Part shown: piece after piece, positions 1 through 8,838 of the stretch | Layout: the number at the start of each line of letters is the position of its first letter | Position numbering within the stretch: position 1 is the stretch's first letter | NCBI GenBank assembly: GCA_035528715.1 | Contig: DATKYB010000057.1 | Location: 1-23,384, forward strand | Origin: Nitrospinota bacterium | Lineage (GTDB): Bacteria; JADFOP01; DATKYB01 | Length of the DNA: 23,384 nucleotides | Reading direction: 5' to 3' | Made by a program: the position numbers and the translations under genes | The notes under the pieces: generated by a model | Database searches by the model: none | Told to the model about the DNA's origin: nothing | The model's input: the letters and a program-made list of their open reading frames with translations, nothing else

Positions 1-4
1 ATAA

Positions 5-20
5 GAGGGGTATTCCCCTC
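5..20 (-). terminator. Possible weak terminator after hom
   Basis: A perfect 6-bp stem GAGGGG/CCCCTC with a TATT loop lies about 80 bp beyond the homoserine dehydrogenase stop. On the minus strand it is followed only by TTAT, so the U-tract is short. It may close the lipA-aminotransferase-hom operon, but the window edge hides the context. Confidence 0.35.
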
Positions 21-97
21 ATTTAATGTCACCACTTTTGTGTTATCGTTAACGGGGAGGAAATCTCTGTAGTGATTAATAATTCCTTTCCAGTGGA

Positions 98-1423
98 TCA
101 CTCTTTGCTCTCCTTACCTTCCTCTACTCTTATTAGCATTGTTTTATCCGCCACTATATCCAATTTATCAATCTTTACTAAGGCTGATTGCATGTTCTCT
201 TCTTTTGCTTCATGGGTCATCATTACAACAGGAACTGACCCCTTTTCCCTTCTTCCTTTTTGAAGAACCGAGGAAATGCTGATATTATGATCACCTAAAA
301 CACCTGAGATTTTAGACAGAACGCCGGGTTTATCCAATACTGAAAATCTCAGATAATATTCTAAAACAACTTCTTTTATATCCATATGAGTCAATGGCCG
401 GATACTCTCTTTTCTGTAAGAAAGGGATGGAACCCTAATCTTTTTTTCAATACCAACAATTAGTTCTCTGCTAATATCGACGATATCTCCTACAATAGCA
501 CTTCCTGTTGGGAGTGAACCGGCTCCTTTACCAATTAATATGTTCTCCCCTACAACATCACCAGTAGTATAAATAGCATTTAATACTCCATCTACTTTTG
601 AAATGAGATTTTGCATCGGGATCATTGTAGGGTGAACCCTCACATCAATTTTATTATTATATTTTTTAGCGATAGCAAGGAGTTTTATTTTATAACCTAA
701 CTCTAGCGCATATTGAACATCCATTGGCGTAATTTTTGTTATCCCTTCAGTATAAACATTTTTTAAAGGAAAATAGGTACCAAATGCAATAGAAGCAAGG
801 ATAACTATCTTATGAGCAGAATCTATCCCTTCTATGTCCAATATAGGATCAGCCTCAGCATACCCCTTCTCTTTGGCCTCTTTTAAAACCTCATCAAACT
901 TGCCACCTTCATCTGTCATTTTTGTCAAGATATAATTTCCAGTACCATTAATAATCCCATAAATAGATAGAAAGTTATTAGCCACTAAACCTTCTTTCAG
1001 CGAACGAATTATAGGAATGCCTCCACCAACACTCGCCTCAAAGCCTATATTCAATGATTTCTCATTTGCCTTGGTAAAGATCTCCTCCCCATGCTCTGCT
1101 AAAAGAGCCTTGTTGGCTGTAACCACATGTTTACCATTATCAAAGGCCTCTAAGATAAATGTCTTTGCCGGCTCAAGACCACCAATGAGTTCTATAACAA
1201 TATCTATTTCAGGGTCTTTCAATATCTCTTTAGCATCTTTTGTAAGAATATTTTTATTTACTTTGACCGCCCTAGGGGTCTCTATATCTATATCAGCAAT
1301 CTTTTTGAGATGAAGAACAGCACCCAACCTCTCTTCAATTACTTTACGATTCTCCTTGAGGATTCTTACTACACCCTGTCCTACTGTTCCAAAGCCGATA
1401 AGACCAATATTAATTGTTTTCAA
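98..1423 (-). CDS. hom: Homoserine dehydrogenase (ACT-domain type)
   Basis: NAD(P)-dependent homoserine dehydrogenase, reducing aspartate semialdehyde to homoserine on the way to threonine and methionine. The N-terminal Rossmann motif GFGTVGQG is at residues 10-17, the ANKALLAEHG stretch of the catalytic core follows near residue 104, and a C-terminal ACT domain (about 355-430, with LDKPGVLSKISG) suggests threonine feedback inhibition. The 441-residue length is usual for the monofunctional ACT-containing family. The start is a TTG at 1423: AAGAGGA lies 9 bp upstream and the protein begins directly with the family's N-terminal strand. It is the last gene of an operon with the aminotransferase (18-bp gap) and lipA. 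The aminotransferase-hom pairing is common in Desulfobacterota-like genomes. Confidence 0.95.
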   Translation of the reverse strand: MKTINIGLIGFGTVGQGVVRILKENRKVIEERLGAVLHLKKIADIDIETPRAVKVNKNILTKDAKEILKDPEIDIVIELIGGLEPAKTFILEAFDNGKHVVTANKALLAEHGEEIFTKANEKSLNIGFEASVGGGIPIIRSLKEGLVANNFLSIYGIINGTGNYILTKMTDEGGKFDEVLKEAKEKGYAEADPILDIEGIDSAHKIVILASIAFGTYFPLKNVYTEGITKITPMDVQYALELGYKIKLLAIAKKYNNKIDVRVHPTMIPMQNLISKVDGVLNAIYTTGDVVGENILIGKGAGSLPTGSAIVGDIVDISRELIVGIEKKIRVPSLSYRKESIRPLTHMDIKEVVLEYYLRFSVLDKPGVLSKISGVLGDHNISISSVLQKGRREKGSVPVVMMTHEAKEENMQSALVKIDKLDIVADKTMLIRVEEGKESKE

Positions 1424-1441
1424 ATTTGAAATTCCTCTTAT

Positions 1442-2608
1442 TTAGAAAATATTTTTAATCCCCTTTATTGCTTGTTTAGAACGATGTTCATTCTCTATTA
1501 ATGCGAACCTAACATAATCATCACCATATTCCCCATAACCAATACCTGGGTATACAACAACCTTAGCCTTTTTCAATAATAATTTTGAAAATTTCAATGA
1601 ACCCATCTTTTTATACTTATCAGGAATCTCGGCCCATAAAAACATCGTTGCCTTTGGCTTTTCAACCTTCCAGCCAATCCTATTAAGCCCTGATACCAAA
1701 ACATCCCTTCGGCTCTGATATTTACTCCTTATCCTCTCCACACAATCCTTTGGACCATTTAGGGCTATAATGCTGGCAATCTGAATTGGCTGAAACGTCC
1801 CGTAATCTAAATAGCTTTTAATTCTTGTAAAAGCCTCTATGATTTTAGAATTACCTACGACAAAGCCCACTCTCCAGCCAGGCATACTATAACTCTTAGA
1901 GAGGGTAAAGAGTTCTACACAAACCTCCTTTGCCCCTCTTACCTGTAGAATACTTGGTGCCTTATAACCATCATATACCAGATCTGCATAGGCAAGATCG
2001 TGGATTACAATAATATTGTTTTCTTTTGCAAAAGCAACAACCTTTTTAAAGAAGTCCAAATCTACGCAGGTCGTTGTTGGATTATGAGGAAAATTCAAGA
2101 CCATGGCCTTTGGCCTTGGCCAATGATGCTTGTAACTTTTGATCAGACTTTCTAAAAAATTTTCTCCTTTGATAAGGGGCACATGGACAACATCACCATT
2201 CGCAATAATTACTCCGTAAGAATGAATGGGATAGGTTGGAGAGGGTACCAACACTGAATCCCCAGATCCAATTATAGCTAAGGTCAAATGAGAAAGCCCC
2301 TCTTTCGAGCCAATAGTAACGATGGCCTCGGTTTCTGGATTAAGATTCACTTTAAAGTTTCTCTTGTACCAGTTAGTAATGGCCAGCCTGAGCTTAGGGA
2401 TCCCTTTTGAAGCTGAATATCTGTGGTTTCGAGGCTTCTCCGCTGCTTCACATAACTTCTTAACGATATGTTCGGGTGTTGGCTGGTCTGGGTTTCCCAT
2501 TCCAAAATCTATGATGTCTTCACCCCTTTTCCTCGCTTGTCTTTTGAGCTCCTCAATCTGAGAAAAGATGTAGGGCGGTAAGCGTTTGATTCTCTGAAAC
2601 GTCCACAT
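1442..2608 (-). CDS. Class I PLP aminotransferase (AlaC-like)
   Basis: Fold-type I aminotransferase of the AlaC/LL-diaminopimelate aminotransferase-like group, cytosolic and PLP-dependent. The [10 protein letters not shown] motif places the Schiff-base lysine at K238. The PLP-contacting residues N176 (NFPHNP), D204 and Y207 are present, as is a C-terminal arginine in [10 protein letters not shown]. Length (388 residues) is normal. AlaC enzymes make alanine from pyruvate and glutamate. The position directly before hom also fits an aminotransferase acting near the aspartate-family pathway, so the physiological amino donor and acceptor are not settled. The ATG at 2608 has GGGAG 4 bp upstream, in the 9-bp gap after the lipA stop. 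Confidence 0.9.
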   Translation of the reverse strand: MWTFQRIKRLPPYIFSQIEELKRQARKRGEDIIDFGMGNPDQPTPEHIVKKLCEAAEKPRNHRYSASKGIPKLRLAITNWYKRNFKVNLNPETEAIVTIGSKEGLSHLTLAIIGSGDSVLVPSPTYPIHSYGVIIANGDVVHVPLIKGENFLESLIKSYKHHWPRPKAMVLNFPHNPTTTCVDLDFFKKVVAFAKENNIIVIHDLAYADLVYDGYKAPSILQVRGAKEVCVELFTLSKSYSMPGWRVGFVVGNSKIIEAFTRIKSYLDYGTFQPIQIASIIALNGPKDCVERIRSKYQSRRDVLVSGLNRIGWKVEKPKATMFLWAEIPDKYKKMGSLKFSKLLLKKAKVVVYPGIGYGEYGDDYVRFALIENEHRSKQAIKGIKNIF

Positions 2609-2617
2609 ATAACTCCC

Positions 2618-3484
2618 TCATCTACACATATGACTATTTTGCATAACGACCTCTGCATTAAAAGAACTTCTCACAAAGGGACCTGCAAAAACATGGAGAA
2701 ATCCCATGCCCTGCAACTCCTCTTTGTACTTCTCGAATATCTCTGGTAAGACATATTCCTTAACCGGCAGACTCTTTTTTGAAGGCCTGAGATACTGACC
2801 GAGAGTAACTATATCACAATTGACCTGTCTTAAATCTTTCATTACATCAATAACCTCTTTGCGTGTTTCACCTAAACCCAGCATTAGTCCAGACTTTGTG
2901 ATAATATCTCCTTCCATTTCCTTAATATTCTTTAAAAGATCAAGAGATCTTTGATAATTTGCCTCTGGTCTTACAAAAGGATACAGCCTTGGAATCGTCT
3001 CCAAATTATGATTGAATATATCTGGTTTACTATCAACAACCTTTTTTAAGGATTCCACGGATCCTTTAAAATCGGGTGTTAAAACCTCAATGGTTACCTC
3101 TGGTGTCTTTTCCCTGACCTCCTCTACTGTTTTAGCAAAATGTTCTGCTCCTCCATCATCAAGATCATCCCTCGTAACTGAAGTTATGACGGTATGCTTA
3201 AGATTTAATTCTTTCACTAACTCCGCTATTCTTTTTGTTTCGTTTTTATCCAATGGACCCGGATTGCCCTTTTTTACCCCACAAAATCCACATTCCCTGG
3301 TACATATATCCCCCATTATCATAAAGGTAGCTGTGGGCTTAGAAAAACACTCCCAAATATTGGGACAACGAGCAGCTTCACATACTGTATGAAGACCTTT
3401 TTTTCGCAGTAGCATCTTCATACGATGAACATCCTCACCATGAGAAGCCCTTTTTACTAACCAAGGAGGAAATCTCTTTTTCAT
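2618..3484 (-). CDS. lipA: Lipoyl synthase
   Basis: Radical-SAM lipoyl synthase inserting two sulfurs into protein-bound octanoyl groups. Both clusters are visible: the auxiliary [4Fe-4S] ligands C35, C40 and C46 (C-x4-C-x5-C) and the radical-SAM C61-x3-C65-x2-C68. The C-terminal RSS motif (272-274), whose serine ligates the auxiliary cluster, is present. Length of 288 residues is typical. No lipB, lplA or lipoylated E2 gene is visible in the window, so the octanoyl donor enzyme is elsewhere. It is first in the operon, behind the promoter at 3569-3596. Confidence 0.97.
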   Translation of the reverse strand: MKKRFPPWLVKRASHGEDVHRMKMLLRKKGLHTVCEAARCPNIWECFSKPTATFMIMGDICTRECGFCGVKKGNPGPLDKNETKRIAELVKELNLKHTVITSVTRDDLDDGGAEHFAKTVEEVREKTPEVTIEVLTPDFKGSVESLKKVVDSKPDIFNHNLETIPRLYPFVRPEANYQRSLDLLKNIKEMEGDIITKSGLMLGLGETRKEVIDVMKDLRQVNCDIVTLGQYLRPSKKSLPVKEYVLPEIFEKYKEELQGMGFLHVFAGPFVRSSFNAEVVMQNSHMCR

Positions 3485-3816
3485 ATATTAAAATTATCTT
3501 AATAAAATGAAATTATTATTCTTTTAAATATTTAAATACAATACCTTAGAAAATAGTAAAAATTTTATACTATAATTAAATAATGATTAAAGTCAAGATT
3601 TTTTGTTTACTCCAAAAATTTCAATAAGCTAATACAGATTTATTCGTAAATTATGATTTCCGGGTAAAAAGAGGATTTTGTCTTATGGTAAAAATTTAGC
3701 CTCTTAATATGGATTTGAAGGGAACAGAAAAAAGATATGTTGATTGAAATATCTAAAGTTACAAAACTCTTTTAATTTGAATTGATTTTAATTAAATCTA
3801 TAAAGAAAACTAAATC
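3485..3816. other. 332-bp intergenic region without a gene
   Basis: Very AT-rich stretch between the lipA start and the end of the thiamine-binding gene. Apart from the lipA promoter I see no coding potential: ATG-led frames of 12-14 codons lack ribosome binding sites. There is no clear terminator for the upstream operon either; the only nearby dyad is a 5-bp GATTT/AAATC. Confidence 0.6.
3569..3596 (-). promoter_or_regulatory. Sigma-70 promoter for lipA operon
   Basis: On the minus strand TTGACT (3596-3591) is separated by 16 bp from TATAGT (3574-3569), each 5 of 6 to consensus. The predicted start near 3562 gives a leader of about 78 nt before lipA. Confidence 0.6.
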
Positions 3817-4119
3817 CTATTTTAATTTCCTTTCTAAAACCATTTCTATTGACTTCTTTTTGCCTTCAAGTCTTCCCTTTGCCTCTTTTCTATCATCTAT
3901 CTTAATAGATGTAAGTACTCTGTTTGAATGCTCTCTCATAATATCATGACACTTCCTTATGAGGGGGATAATCTCATCCCATTCTCCTTCGACAACAGTA
4001 TCCATGGGAGTCAATTTATAAGCAAGACCACTCTTATCAATGACATCTAATACCTTTGCTACATATCTGCTAAGGCTCTCCCCTTTATCTGTGGGGACAA
4101 TACTAAATTCTACAAGCAT
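3817..4119 (-). CDS. MTH1187-family thiamine-binding protein
   Basis: Small (100-residue) protein of the UPF0045/MTH1187/YqgV family, which has a ferredoxin-like fold and binds thiamine or its pyrimidine moiety in studied members. Recognisable features are the N-terminal MLVEFSIVPTDKGESLSRYV strand-helix and the SGLAYKLTPMDTVVEGEWDE segment, which carries the family's conserved core. AGAGGAG lies 7 bp before the ATG. It is the last gene of the minus-strand run, 68 bp after DUF1178. Its in vivo role is unknown; it may buffer or sense thiamine. Confidence 0.85.
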   Translation of the reverse strand: MLVEFSIVPTDKGESLSRYVAKVLDVIDKSGLAYKLTPMDTVVEGEWDEIIPLIRKCHDIMREHSNRVLTSIKIDDRKEAKGRLEGKKKSIEMVLERKLK

Positions 4120-4187
4120 TGTGTAACTCCTCTTAAAAAGCGTTTATACATCATTTGTTATTAGAAAACATCTTTTCATTTTTTAAT

Positions 4188-4619
4188 TTAACTATCGTAT
4201 TTTATAGGTTTTGGAATTTTAAAGAATTTAATTCCCTCCTCTCTCAACTCTTTTTCTTCCTCTAATGTTGATGTGCCCCAAATATTTCTTTCTTCTGCCT
4301 CTCCGTAATGTATCTTTCTTGCTTCCTGTGGAAATTCAGAACCCACATATTCAAAATTATCTCGAATGTAGTTGCTGATCTTTCTCGCAGTCTTTCCAGC
4401 CATCTTTTCTACATCTGCAATCTTGTTTTTTCTCTCTTCATCTTTTTTACTGCTCTTTGTTCTTATGGCACATGCAGTAATAATCATCTCAACATTTGTA
4501 TTATTGCAGTTAGGACACGTAATCTGTTTTGATTTCATCTGTTTTTCATAGCTCTTTCGATCTTTAAACCAACCCTCGAACTCATGTCCATTTTTACATC
4601 TTAAATCATATGCTATCAT
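4188..4619 (-). CDS. DUF1178 family zinc-ribbon protein
   Basis: 143-residue cytosolic protein of the DUF1178 family. It starts MIAYDLRCKNGHEFEGWF, followed by a CPNC pair, giving a C8...C35-x2-C38 zinc-ribbon-like head. The C-terminal half contains the family signature EFPQEARKIHYGEAEERNIWG. No biochemical function is established. AAGGA lies 7 bp upstream of the ATG. It sits 18 bp after the dehydratase activator gene, which suggests co-transcription. Confidence 0.85.
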   Translation of the reverse strand: MIAYDLRCKNGHEFEGWFKDRKSYEKQMKSKQITCPNCNNTNVEMIITACAIRTKSSKKDEERKNKIADVEKMAGKTARKISNYIRDNFEYVGSEFPQEARKIHYGEAEERNIWGTSTLEEEKELREEGIKFFKIPKPIKYDS

Positions 4620-4637
4620 TTTTAAATCCTTGATTTT

Positions 4638-5417
4638 CTAAAAATCGACCACACACCCTATGGCACCATTAAACTGGGGATATCTCGGAACAATAACTTC
4701 TCTGCCTGTATTGAGTTCAATCATTTTTTTAATGGCGCCATTCTTTGCGACTCCACCACATAATATCAATTTATCACTTTCAAATCTATTCAATATTGGA
4801 AAAATTCTATTAAAGACCGCTTCATTTATCCCGGCACACAGCTCTTCTACCTTATAACCCTCCATTAACTTACCCAGCATCTCTGATTCTCCAAAAGTGG
4901 CACACGTAGAATTTATCTGAACAGGATTTTTATAATATTCTCCTAATTTATCTAAAGTTATACCTAATATCCGCGCCATATTGTCGAGATATCTTCCTCC
5001 TCCAGCCGCACACTTATCATTCATGATAAAGTCAACCACATCTCCTTCTTTAACAAAAATCACCTTTGAATCCTGACCGCCTAAATCTGTCAATGTAAAA
5101 TTAGACAATCCTGTCTGATATCTTGCTCCTTTTACATGAGCATTTATCTCACTAATGATTTCAGCGTTTTCTATGTTAAGGTTATTTCTTCCATACCCTG
5201 TAATTACTAATTTATCATAATTTTTTAATATTTCAATAGGTACATTTTCTAAAAATGAATGGAAATCAACAAGGTCTATTCTGATTCCCTTTTTACCCTT
5301 TTTCCCGAACCTTTTATAGAACTCGACTGTTTCGTATTTTTTCATTTCTATAAAATCCCTACCATTGTAAAAAACAAGCTTTATCTCCCGGCTTCCTAAA
5401 TCAATACCGATTCGCAT
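4638..5417 (-). CDS. 2-hydroxyacyl-CoA dehydratase activator (ASKHA ATPase)
   Basis: BadF/HgdC-family ATPase that uses ATP hydrolysis to inject a low-potential electron into a partner Fe-S protein. The ASKHA phosphate-1 motif GIDLGSREIK is at residues 4-13, DLGGQDSKVI at 111-120, and the two cysteines that hold the subunit-bridging [4Fe-4S] cluster are C136 (KCAAGGGRYLDNMARIL) and C172 (TCATFGESEM). The adenosine motif LCGGVAKN is near the C-terminus. The 259-residue length matches single-module activators. It starts 4 bp after the stop of its presumed partner, so the two are almost certainly translated together. Confidence 0.93.
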   Translation of the reverse strand: MRIGIDLGSREIKLVFYNGRDFIEMKKYETVEFYKRFGKKGKKGIRIDLVDFHSFLENVPIEILKNYDKLVITGYGRNNLNIENAEIISEINAHVKGARYQTGLSNFTLTDLGGQDSKVIFVKEGDVVDFIMNDKCAAGGGRYLDNMARILGITLDKLGEYYKNPVQINSTCATFGESEMLGKLMEGYKVEELCAGINEAVFNRIFPILNRFESDKLILCGGVAKNGAIKKMIELNTGREVIVPRYPQFNGAIGCVVDF

Positions 5418-5421
5418 TTAA

Positions 5422-6420
5422 TCAATTGTTCCTCTTATTCTTATTTTTTAACATTTCTATAAAACCTTCTATTCTTATCTTACTCCTGGCATCAAGCTCA
5501 ATGGGATGGTCCCCTTCAAGTGTTAGGATAGGGATCTTATTCTCTTTAGACCTTAAAATAAGATCTTCTAATTGACGATAGCAGAAGGCTTGGACATAGT
5601 GAATAAGGCCATGAATCTCTCTTATTCTTACCTGTTCCTCAATATCCCTTATCCTACCGAAGATGCCATAAGGGTATGTATACAATCTGTACTGTTCGAC
5701 AATATCATCGGTTCTATAAGGCATGGCAAACTGCCTCTGGGTCTCATTAAAAACAACTCTTCCCCCCTTAGCTTCAATAAATTCATATAAGTTGGTGAAT
5801 ATTGGGGGTACCCCTATAAAACCTAATCTAACCTCTCTATTGTTAGGTTTCCTTTTTCTGAGGGAGGAGATAAAATTATCTATATCCTTCTCAAATTTCT
5901 CAGGGTCTCCGTTCATATCACTTGTTGAGACCAGATAGAGGTGGTTTTCAAAGCCTGATACAAGATTATCCTCCCATGTCATGCGGTCTATTCTGTGGAC
6001 TTTTTCCCTAATCTTATCAAGTCTTTTTTTGGATTCAATGACATCCCTCTCTTTTACTTTTAAGGTCTCCATCAGCTTATTGATCTGGAGTCTTAATAGG
6101 TCTTTATCCCTATTATATGGATATGCAAAAGGGATAATCTTAACCCCATCCATCTGCAATATCTCCATTAATGCATACGTATTGCTGCAATCCCCCTGAG
6201 TAACGGCAATGACCTCTTTTATTTTATGTTTTTTTGCCACAGCATATAACCCCTTGATCCAACCGCACATATTTCTAGGAAAGCCTTTTATCTCTGCGTT
6301 TCTAACCAATGACATGCTGTCTTTATCATTAATAAAGATATTGTTTAAGTCCAAAGGAATATTACCCGATGCAAAAATTACCTCTATTGGTATGGTCGTT
6401 GTAAATCCGATTTTTCCCAT
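5422..6420 (-). CDS. 2-hydroxyacyl-CoA dehydratase D-component-like Fe-S reductase
   Basis: Member of the HgdB/HgdC system protein family (FldB/HgdB/YjiM-like). It contains exactly three cysteines, C52, C78 and C280 (numbered from the ATG at 6420), in family positions (NMCGW, QGDCSNT, AFCYRQ), as expected for a three-Cys [4Fe-4S] cluster. A GTG at 6435 would add five residues, but the ATG at 6420 has GGAG 5 bp upstream and is preferred, giving 332 residues. True dehydratases have two homologous subunits; here only one gene is paired with an activator, so it may be a homodimer reducing an unidentified substrate, as in the stand-alone double-cubane-cluster/YjiM-like proteins. I see no acyl-CoA metabolic gene nearby. 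Confidence 0.85.
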   Translation of the reverse strand: MGKIGFTTTIPIEVIFASGNIPLDLNNIFINDKDSMSLVRNAEIKGFPRNMCGWIKGLYAVAKKHKIKEVIAVTQGDCSNTYALMEILQMDGVKIIPFAYPYNRDKDLLRLQINKLMETLKVKERDVIESKKRLDKIREKVHRIDRMTWEDNLVSGFENHLYLVSTSDMNGDPEKFEKDIDNFISSLRKRKPNNREVRLGFIGVPPIFTNLYEFIEAKGGRVVFNETQRQFAMPYRTDDIVEQYRLYTYPYGIFGRIRDIEEQVRIREIHGLIHYVQAFCYRQLEDLILRSKENKIPILTLEGDHPIELDARSKIRIEGFIEMLKNKNKRNN

Positions 6421-6444
6421 ATTATCTCCGGGCACATTTGATAT

Positions 6445-7251
6445 CTAAATAAAATCAATAGTTATCTTTTTCCCTTTTTTAATACCATAGATTTTACTGG
6501 CACTCTTCATTGGGACATAAATCTCTAAATTACCCCAACTATTAAAAAGGGCGGACGCAGTCCCCTTTTCCTTTTCAATATAATATTTATTAATCTCATT
6601 TATCTCTAATGTCCCCAAAGTGATTTTAAACTTCTTTTTTGATGAGGCAGACAAGGCTTTTCTAAATAAGGACATTTTTATATTGGATACCAGATTCCCG
6701 AACTTATCAACATAGACGATTCTCCCCTTTATTCTGTTATTTTCAAGCTCGGATTCTGGGATAGGAATCTGGACATAATTATGAATCTCGTCTCCAAATG
6801 AAGATACATCCACGCCTTTAGAAAGCCAGGAGGCAACAGGTGAGAAAATATCCCTTCCATGAAAGGTATCGCCAACCTCATCCAAAAAATATCTTTTTGC
6901 ACCTAACTCCAATACCTTTTTTAGGCCCGGGTCCTTATAGACAAAGGATAAAACACCATTATCAGGAGAGACAAAATAATATTTATCCGTTAAAGCCAAA
7001 ATAGGTCTTCGATCACTCCCAACACCTGGATCAACAACAACCAAATGAATCGTATCCTTTGGGAAATAGCGATAGGCAGAACCTAAAATCATTGCAGCCT
7101 CTAAAATATTATGAGACTCAATTTCATGTGTTAAATCCACAAAGCTAAGCTCTGGATTTATCTTAAGCATAACCCCCTTCATGGTACCCACATAGGGATC
7201 TCTCAAACCAAAATCTGTTATCAGGGTAATAATAGGCCTAGATTTCTCCAT
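6445..7251 (-). CDS. SAM hydrolase (DUF62, S-adenosyl-L-methionine hydroxide adenosyltransferase)
   Basis: DUF62/chlorinase-fluorinase family protein predicted to cleave SAM with water to adenosine and methionine. Counted from the upstream ATG at 7263, the family's Asp-Arg-His triad is D78 and R85 (VVDPGVGSDRR) and H135 (TFHGRDIF), which marks the hydrolase subgroup rather than halogenases. The N-terminal ITDFGLRDPYVG substrate motif is also intact. Three in-frame ATGs occur at 7263, 7257 and 7251. I chose 7251 because GGAA sits 6 bp upstream, but 7263 is possible. The gene overlaps the end of mtaB by 14 bp (26 bp with the upstream start), indicating translational coupling. Why cells hydrolyse SAM is not known. 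Confidence 0.9.
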   Translation of the reverse strand: MEKSRPIITLITDFGLRDPYVGTMKGVMLKINPELSFVDLTHEIESHNILEAAMILGSAYRYFPKDTIHLVVVDPGVGSDRRPILALTDKYYFVSPDNGVLSFVYKDPGLKKVLELGAKRYFLDEVGDTFHGRDIFSPVASWLSKGVDVSSFGDEIHNYVQIPIPESELENNRIKGRIVYVDKFGNLVSNIKMSLFRKALSASSKKKFKITLGTLEINEINKYYIEKEKGTASALFNSWGNLEIYVPMKSASKIYGIKKGKKITIDFI

Positions 7252-8536
7252 AGACATTTCCATCTTTTATCTCTTTTAGCTTTACTGAAATAATCTTTCC
7301 CATCAAAGTATCTGGGCCATCCAAGAATATTTTGATGTAATTCCCTGTAAAGCCCTTTAACAAATGATTATCTTTATCCCTTGTGTTTTCGATTAAAACA
7401 TCTAAACCCTTTCCCAAAAAAGACTTTTTAAACTCAAGGGGCTTCATCCTACCCAGATCCCTTAAAATCTTGCTCCTTTTCTTCCTGATATCAGCTAGAA
7501 CCTGTCCCTCCATGTTGAAAGCTACTGTCCCCTCTCTCTTAGAAAAATTAAACACATGAAGGTACGTTACCGAAAGCTCTTCGATAAATCTTTTTGTATT
7601 CTGAAATCTCTCCTCTGTCTCACCAGGAAAGCCTACCATCACATCAGCTCCAATGCCTATATCAGGAATCTTCTTTCTCAGGTTATTAATCAGTCTTCTG
7701 TACAATTTAGAATCATACTTTCTGTTCATTAATCTTAAGATATGGTCATCCCCACTCTGGAGGGGAATATGGAGATGGTGGCATATCTTTGATGAGTGAG
7801 CCATAATATCTATGAGTTTATCGCTAACCTCAACAGGCTCTATAGAGCTGAGCCTCAATCTCTTGAGTCCATCTATCTTTTCTATTTCCTCTAATAAATT
7901 TGCTAAATTTACACCCTCTCCCAAATCGTTTCCGTAATTTCCAAGGCAAACCCCTGTTAAAACAATCTCCTGATACCCAGCCTTTGTCAACTCTTCAATC
8001 TGTTTTACCACTAAATCCGGCTTCTCACTTCTATTCGGTCCCCTTGCCTGCCAAATCGAGCAGTAAGCACAGCTAAAATCGCAACCAGTCTGAATTTTAA
8101 TAAAGGCCTTTGTATATCCTCTGAATCTTTTTATATATAGGGATGAGAAGTCCCTCTTTTTGTTGATATCCCCTACAATAATTTTGGGTCTATCTAATCT
8201 TTTCAAACCATTGAGATACTTAATGATCTCAAATTTTTCTTCATTTCCTAAGATAAGATCTACACCCTTAATCTGAGCAATTTCATCATTTTTTAGTTGA
8301 ACATAACAGCCTGTCACAACGATAAAAGCATCTTTATTATTATTGATAGCCCTTCTAATCAGTTGTCTTGAGCGGTAATCGCTCTTTCCAGTAACCGTAC
8401 ATGTATTAATGACATAAACGTCTGCTTTTTTATTAAAATTGACCATCTCAAAGTCATTTTTTTCAAAGTCCTCTTGAATTGCCTCGCTCTCAAAATGGTT
8501 GAGCTTACATCCAAGCGTTCCTATTGCAACTTTCAT
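7238..8536 (-). CDS. mtaB: tRNA t6A37 methylthiotransferase MtaB
   Basis: Radical-SAM methylthiotransferase that adds the methylthio group to t6A at tRNA position 37. The N-terminal UPF0004 domain carries cluster cysteines C10 (GTLGCKLNHFESEA), C46 and C77. The radical-SAM motif C152-x3-C156-x2-C159 follows, and a C-terminal TRAM-like domain ends the 432-residue protein. The GCKLN signature is typical of MtaB rather than MiaB or RimO. The frame is open upstream to 8608, but the ATG at 8536 has AGAGGA 6 bp upstream and begins exactly with the family's first strand, so it is the start. First gene of the minus-strand run; I could not find a convincing promoter upstream. Confidence 0.94.
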   Translation of the reverse strand: MKVAIGTLGCKLNHFESEAIQEDFEKNDFEMVNFNKKADVYVINTCTVTGKSDYRSRQLIRRAINNNKDAFIVVTGCYVQLKNDEIAQIKGVDLILGNEEKFEIIKYLNGLKRLDRPKIIVGDINKKRDFSSLYIKRFRGYTKAFIKIQTGCDFSCAYCSIWQARGPNRSEKPDLVVKQIEELTKAGYQEIVLTGVCLGNYGNDLGEGVNLANLLEEIEKIDGLKRLRLSSIEPVEVSDKLIDIMAHSSKICHHLHIPLQSGDDHILRLMNRKYDSKLYRRLINNLRKKIPDIGIGADVMVGFPGETEERFQNTKRFIEELSVTYLHVFNFSKREGTVAFNMEGQVLADIRKKRSKILRDLGRMKPLEFKKSFLGKGLDVLIENTRDKDNHLLKGFTGNYIKIFLDGPDTLMGKIISVKLKEIKDGNVYGEI

Positions 8537-8838
8537 TTTGTTTCCTCTACATTTATCTAACCTATAGAATTTATTTACTATTTTAATATTTGTTAGATAA
8601 AAAAACAAATAATTTAACTAATACGGTTTCAGTGGTATTTAGAATAAATGGGCTACTTAAGGTTATAGATAACCTTTTTAGGTAGAAATATATAATGAAT
8701 AGAACCCAACTAAAAATATTTGAGTCTTTAACTCAAAGATTCTAAAAAGGGTAAGAGCGCAGGCAGTTAAAAATCTTGTACAATATTTTTATATATTTAT
8801 TGAAAGAAGAATCAAAAGTAATATGATCACGAATTACC
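8537..8838. other. 302-bp intergenic region between AFOR and mtaB
   Basis: AT-rich, no coding potential seen. It holds the AFOR terminator candidate (8715-8741) and a second 7-bp hairpin at 8659-8676 with a T-tract on the plus strand, where no plus-strand gene precedes it. A promoter for mtaB is expected here but no good -35/-10 pair stood out. Confidence 0.6.
8715..8741 (-). terminator. Terminator candidate after AFOR gene
   Basis: Stem TTTGAGT/ACTCAAA (7 bp) with a 5-nt loop, extended by AAT/ATT beyond one A-G mismatch. On the minus strand it runs into TATTTTTAG. It lies about 100 nt after the oxidoreductase stop. Confidence 0.5.

Noticed and set aside
217-222. GAFTDA instead of GAFTGA in the NtrC-type regulator (residue positions 217-222 of the gene at 19004-20377)
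   Set aside because: From memory this is a frequent natural variant in sigma-54 activators, so I do not treat it as a loss of function.
3583-3627. 14-codon plus-strand frame in the 3485-3816 gap
   Set aside because: No Shine-Dalgarno sequence, too short, and it overlaps the lipA promoter.
6498-6513. TGGCAC on the plus strand resembling a -24 element
   Set aside because: No TTGC at the correct spacing, and it is inside the SAM hydrolase gene pointing away from any start.
8654-8684. Hairpin AAGGTTA-TAGA-TAACCTT with flanking CTAC/GTAG and a T-tract
   Set aside because: As a terminator it points along the plus strand, where no gene precedes it; on the minus strand it lacks a U-tract. It may be a chance dyad in AT-rich DNA.
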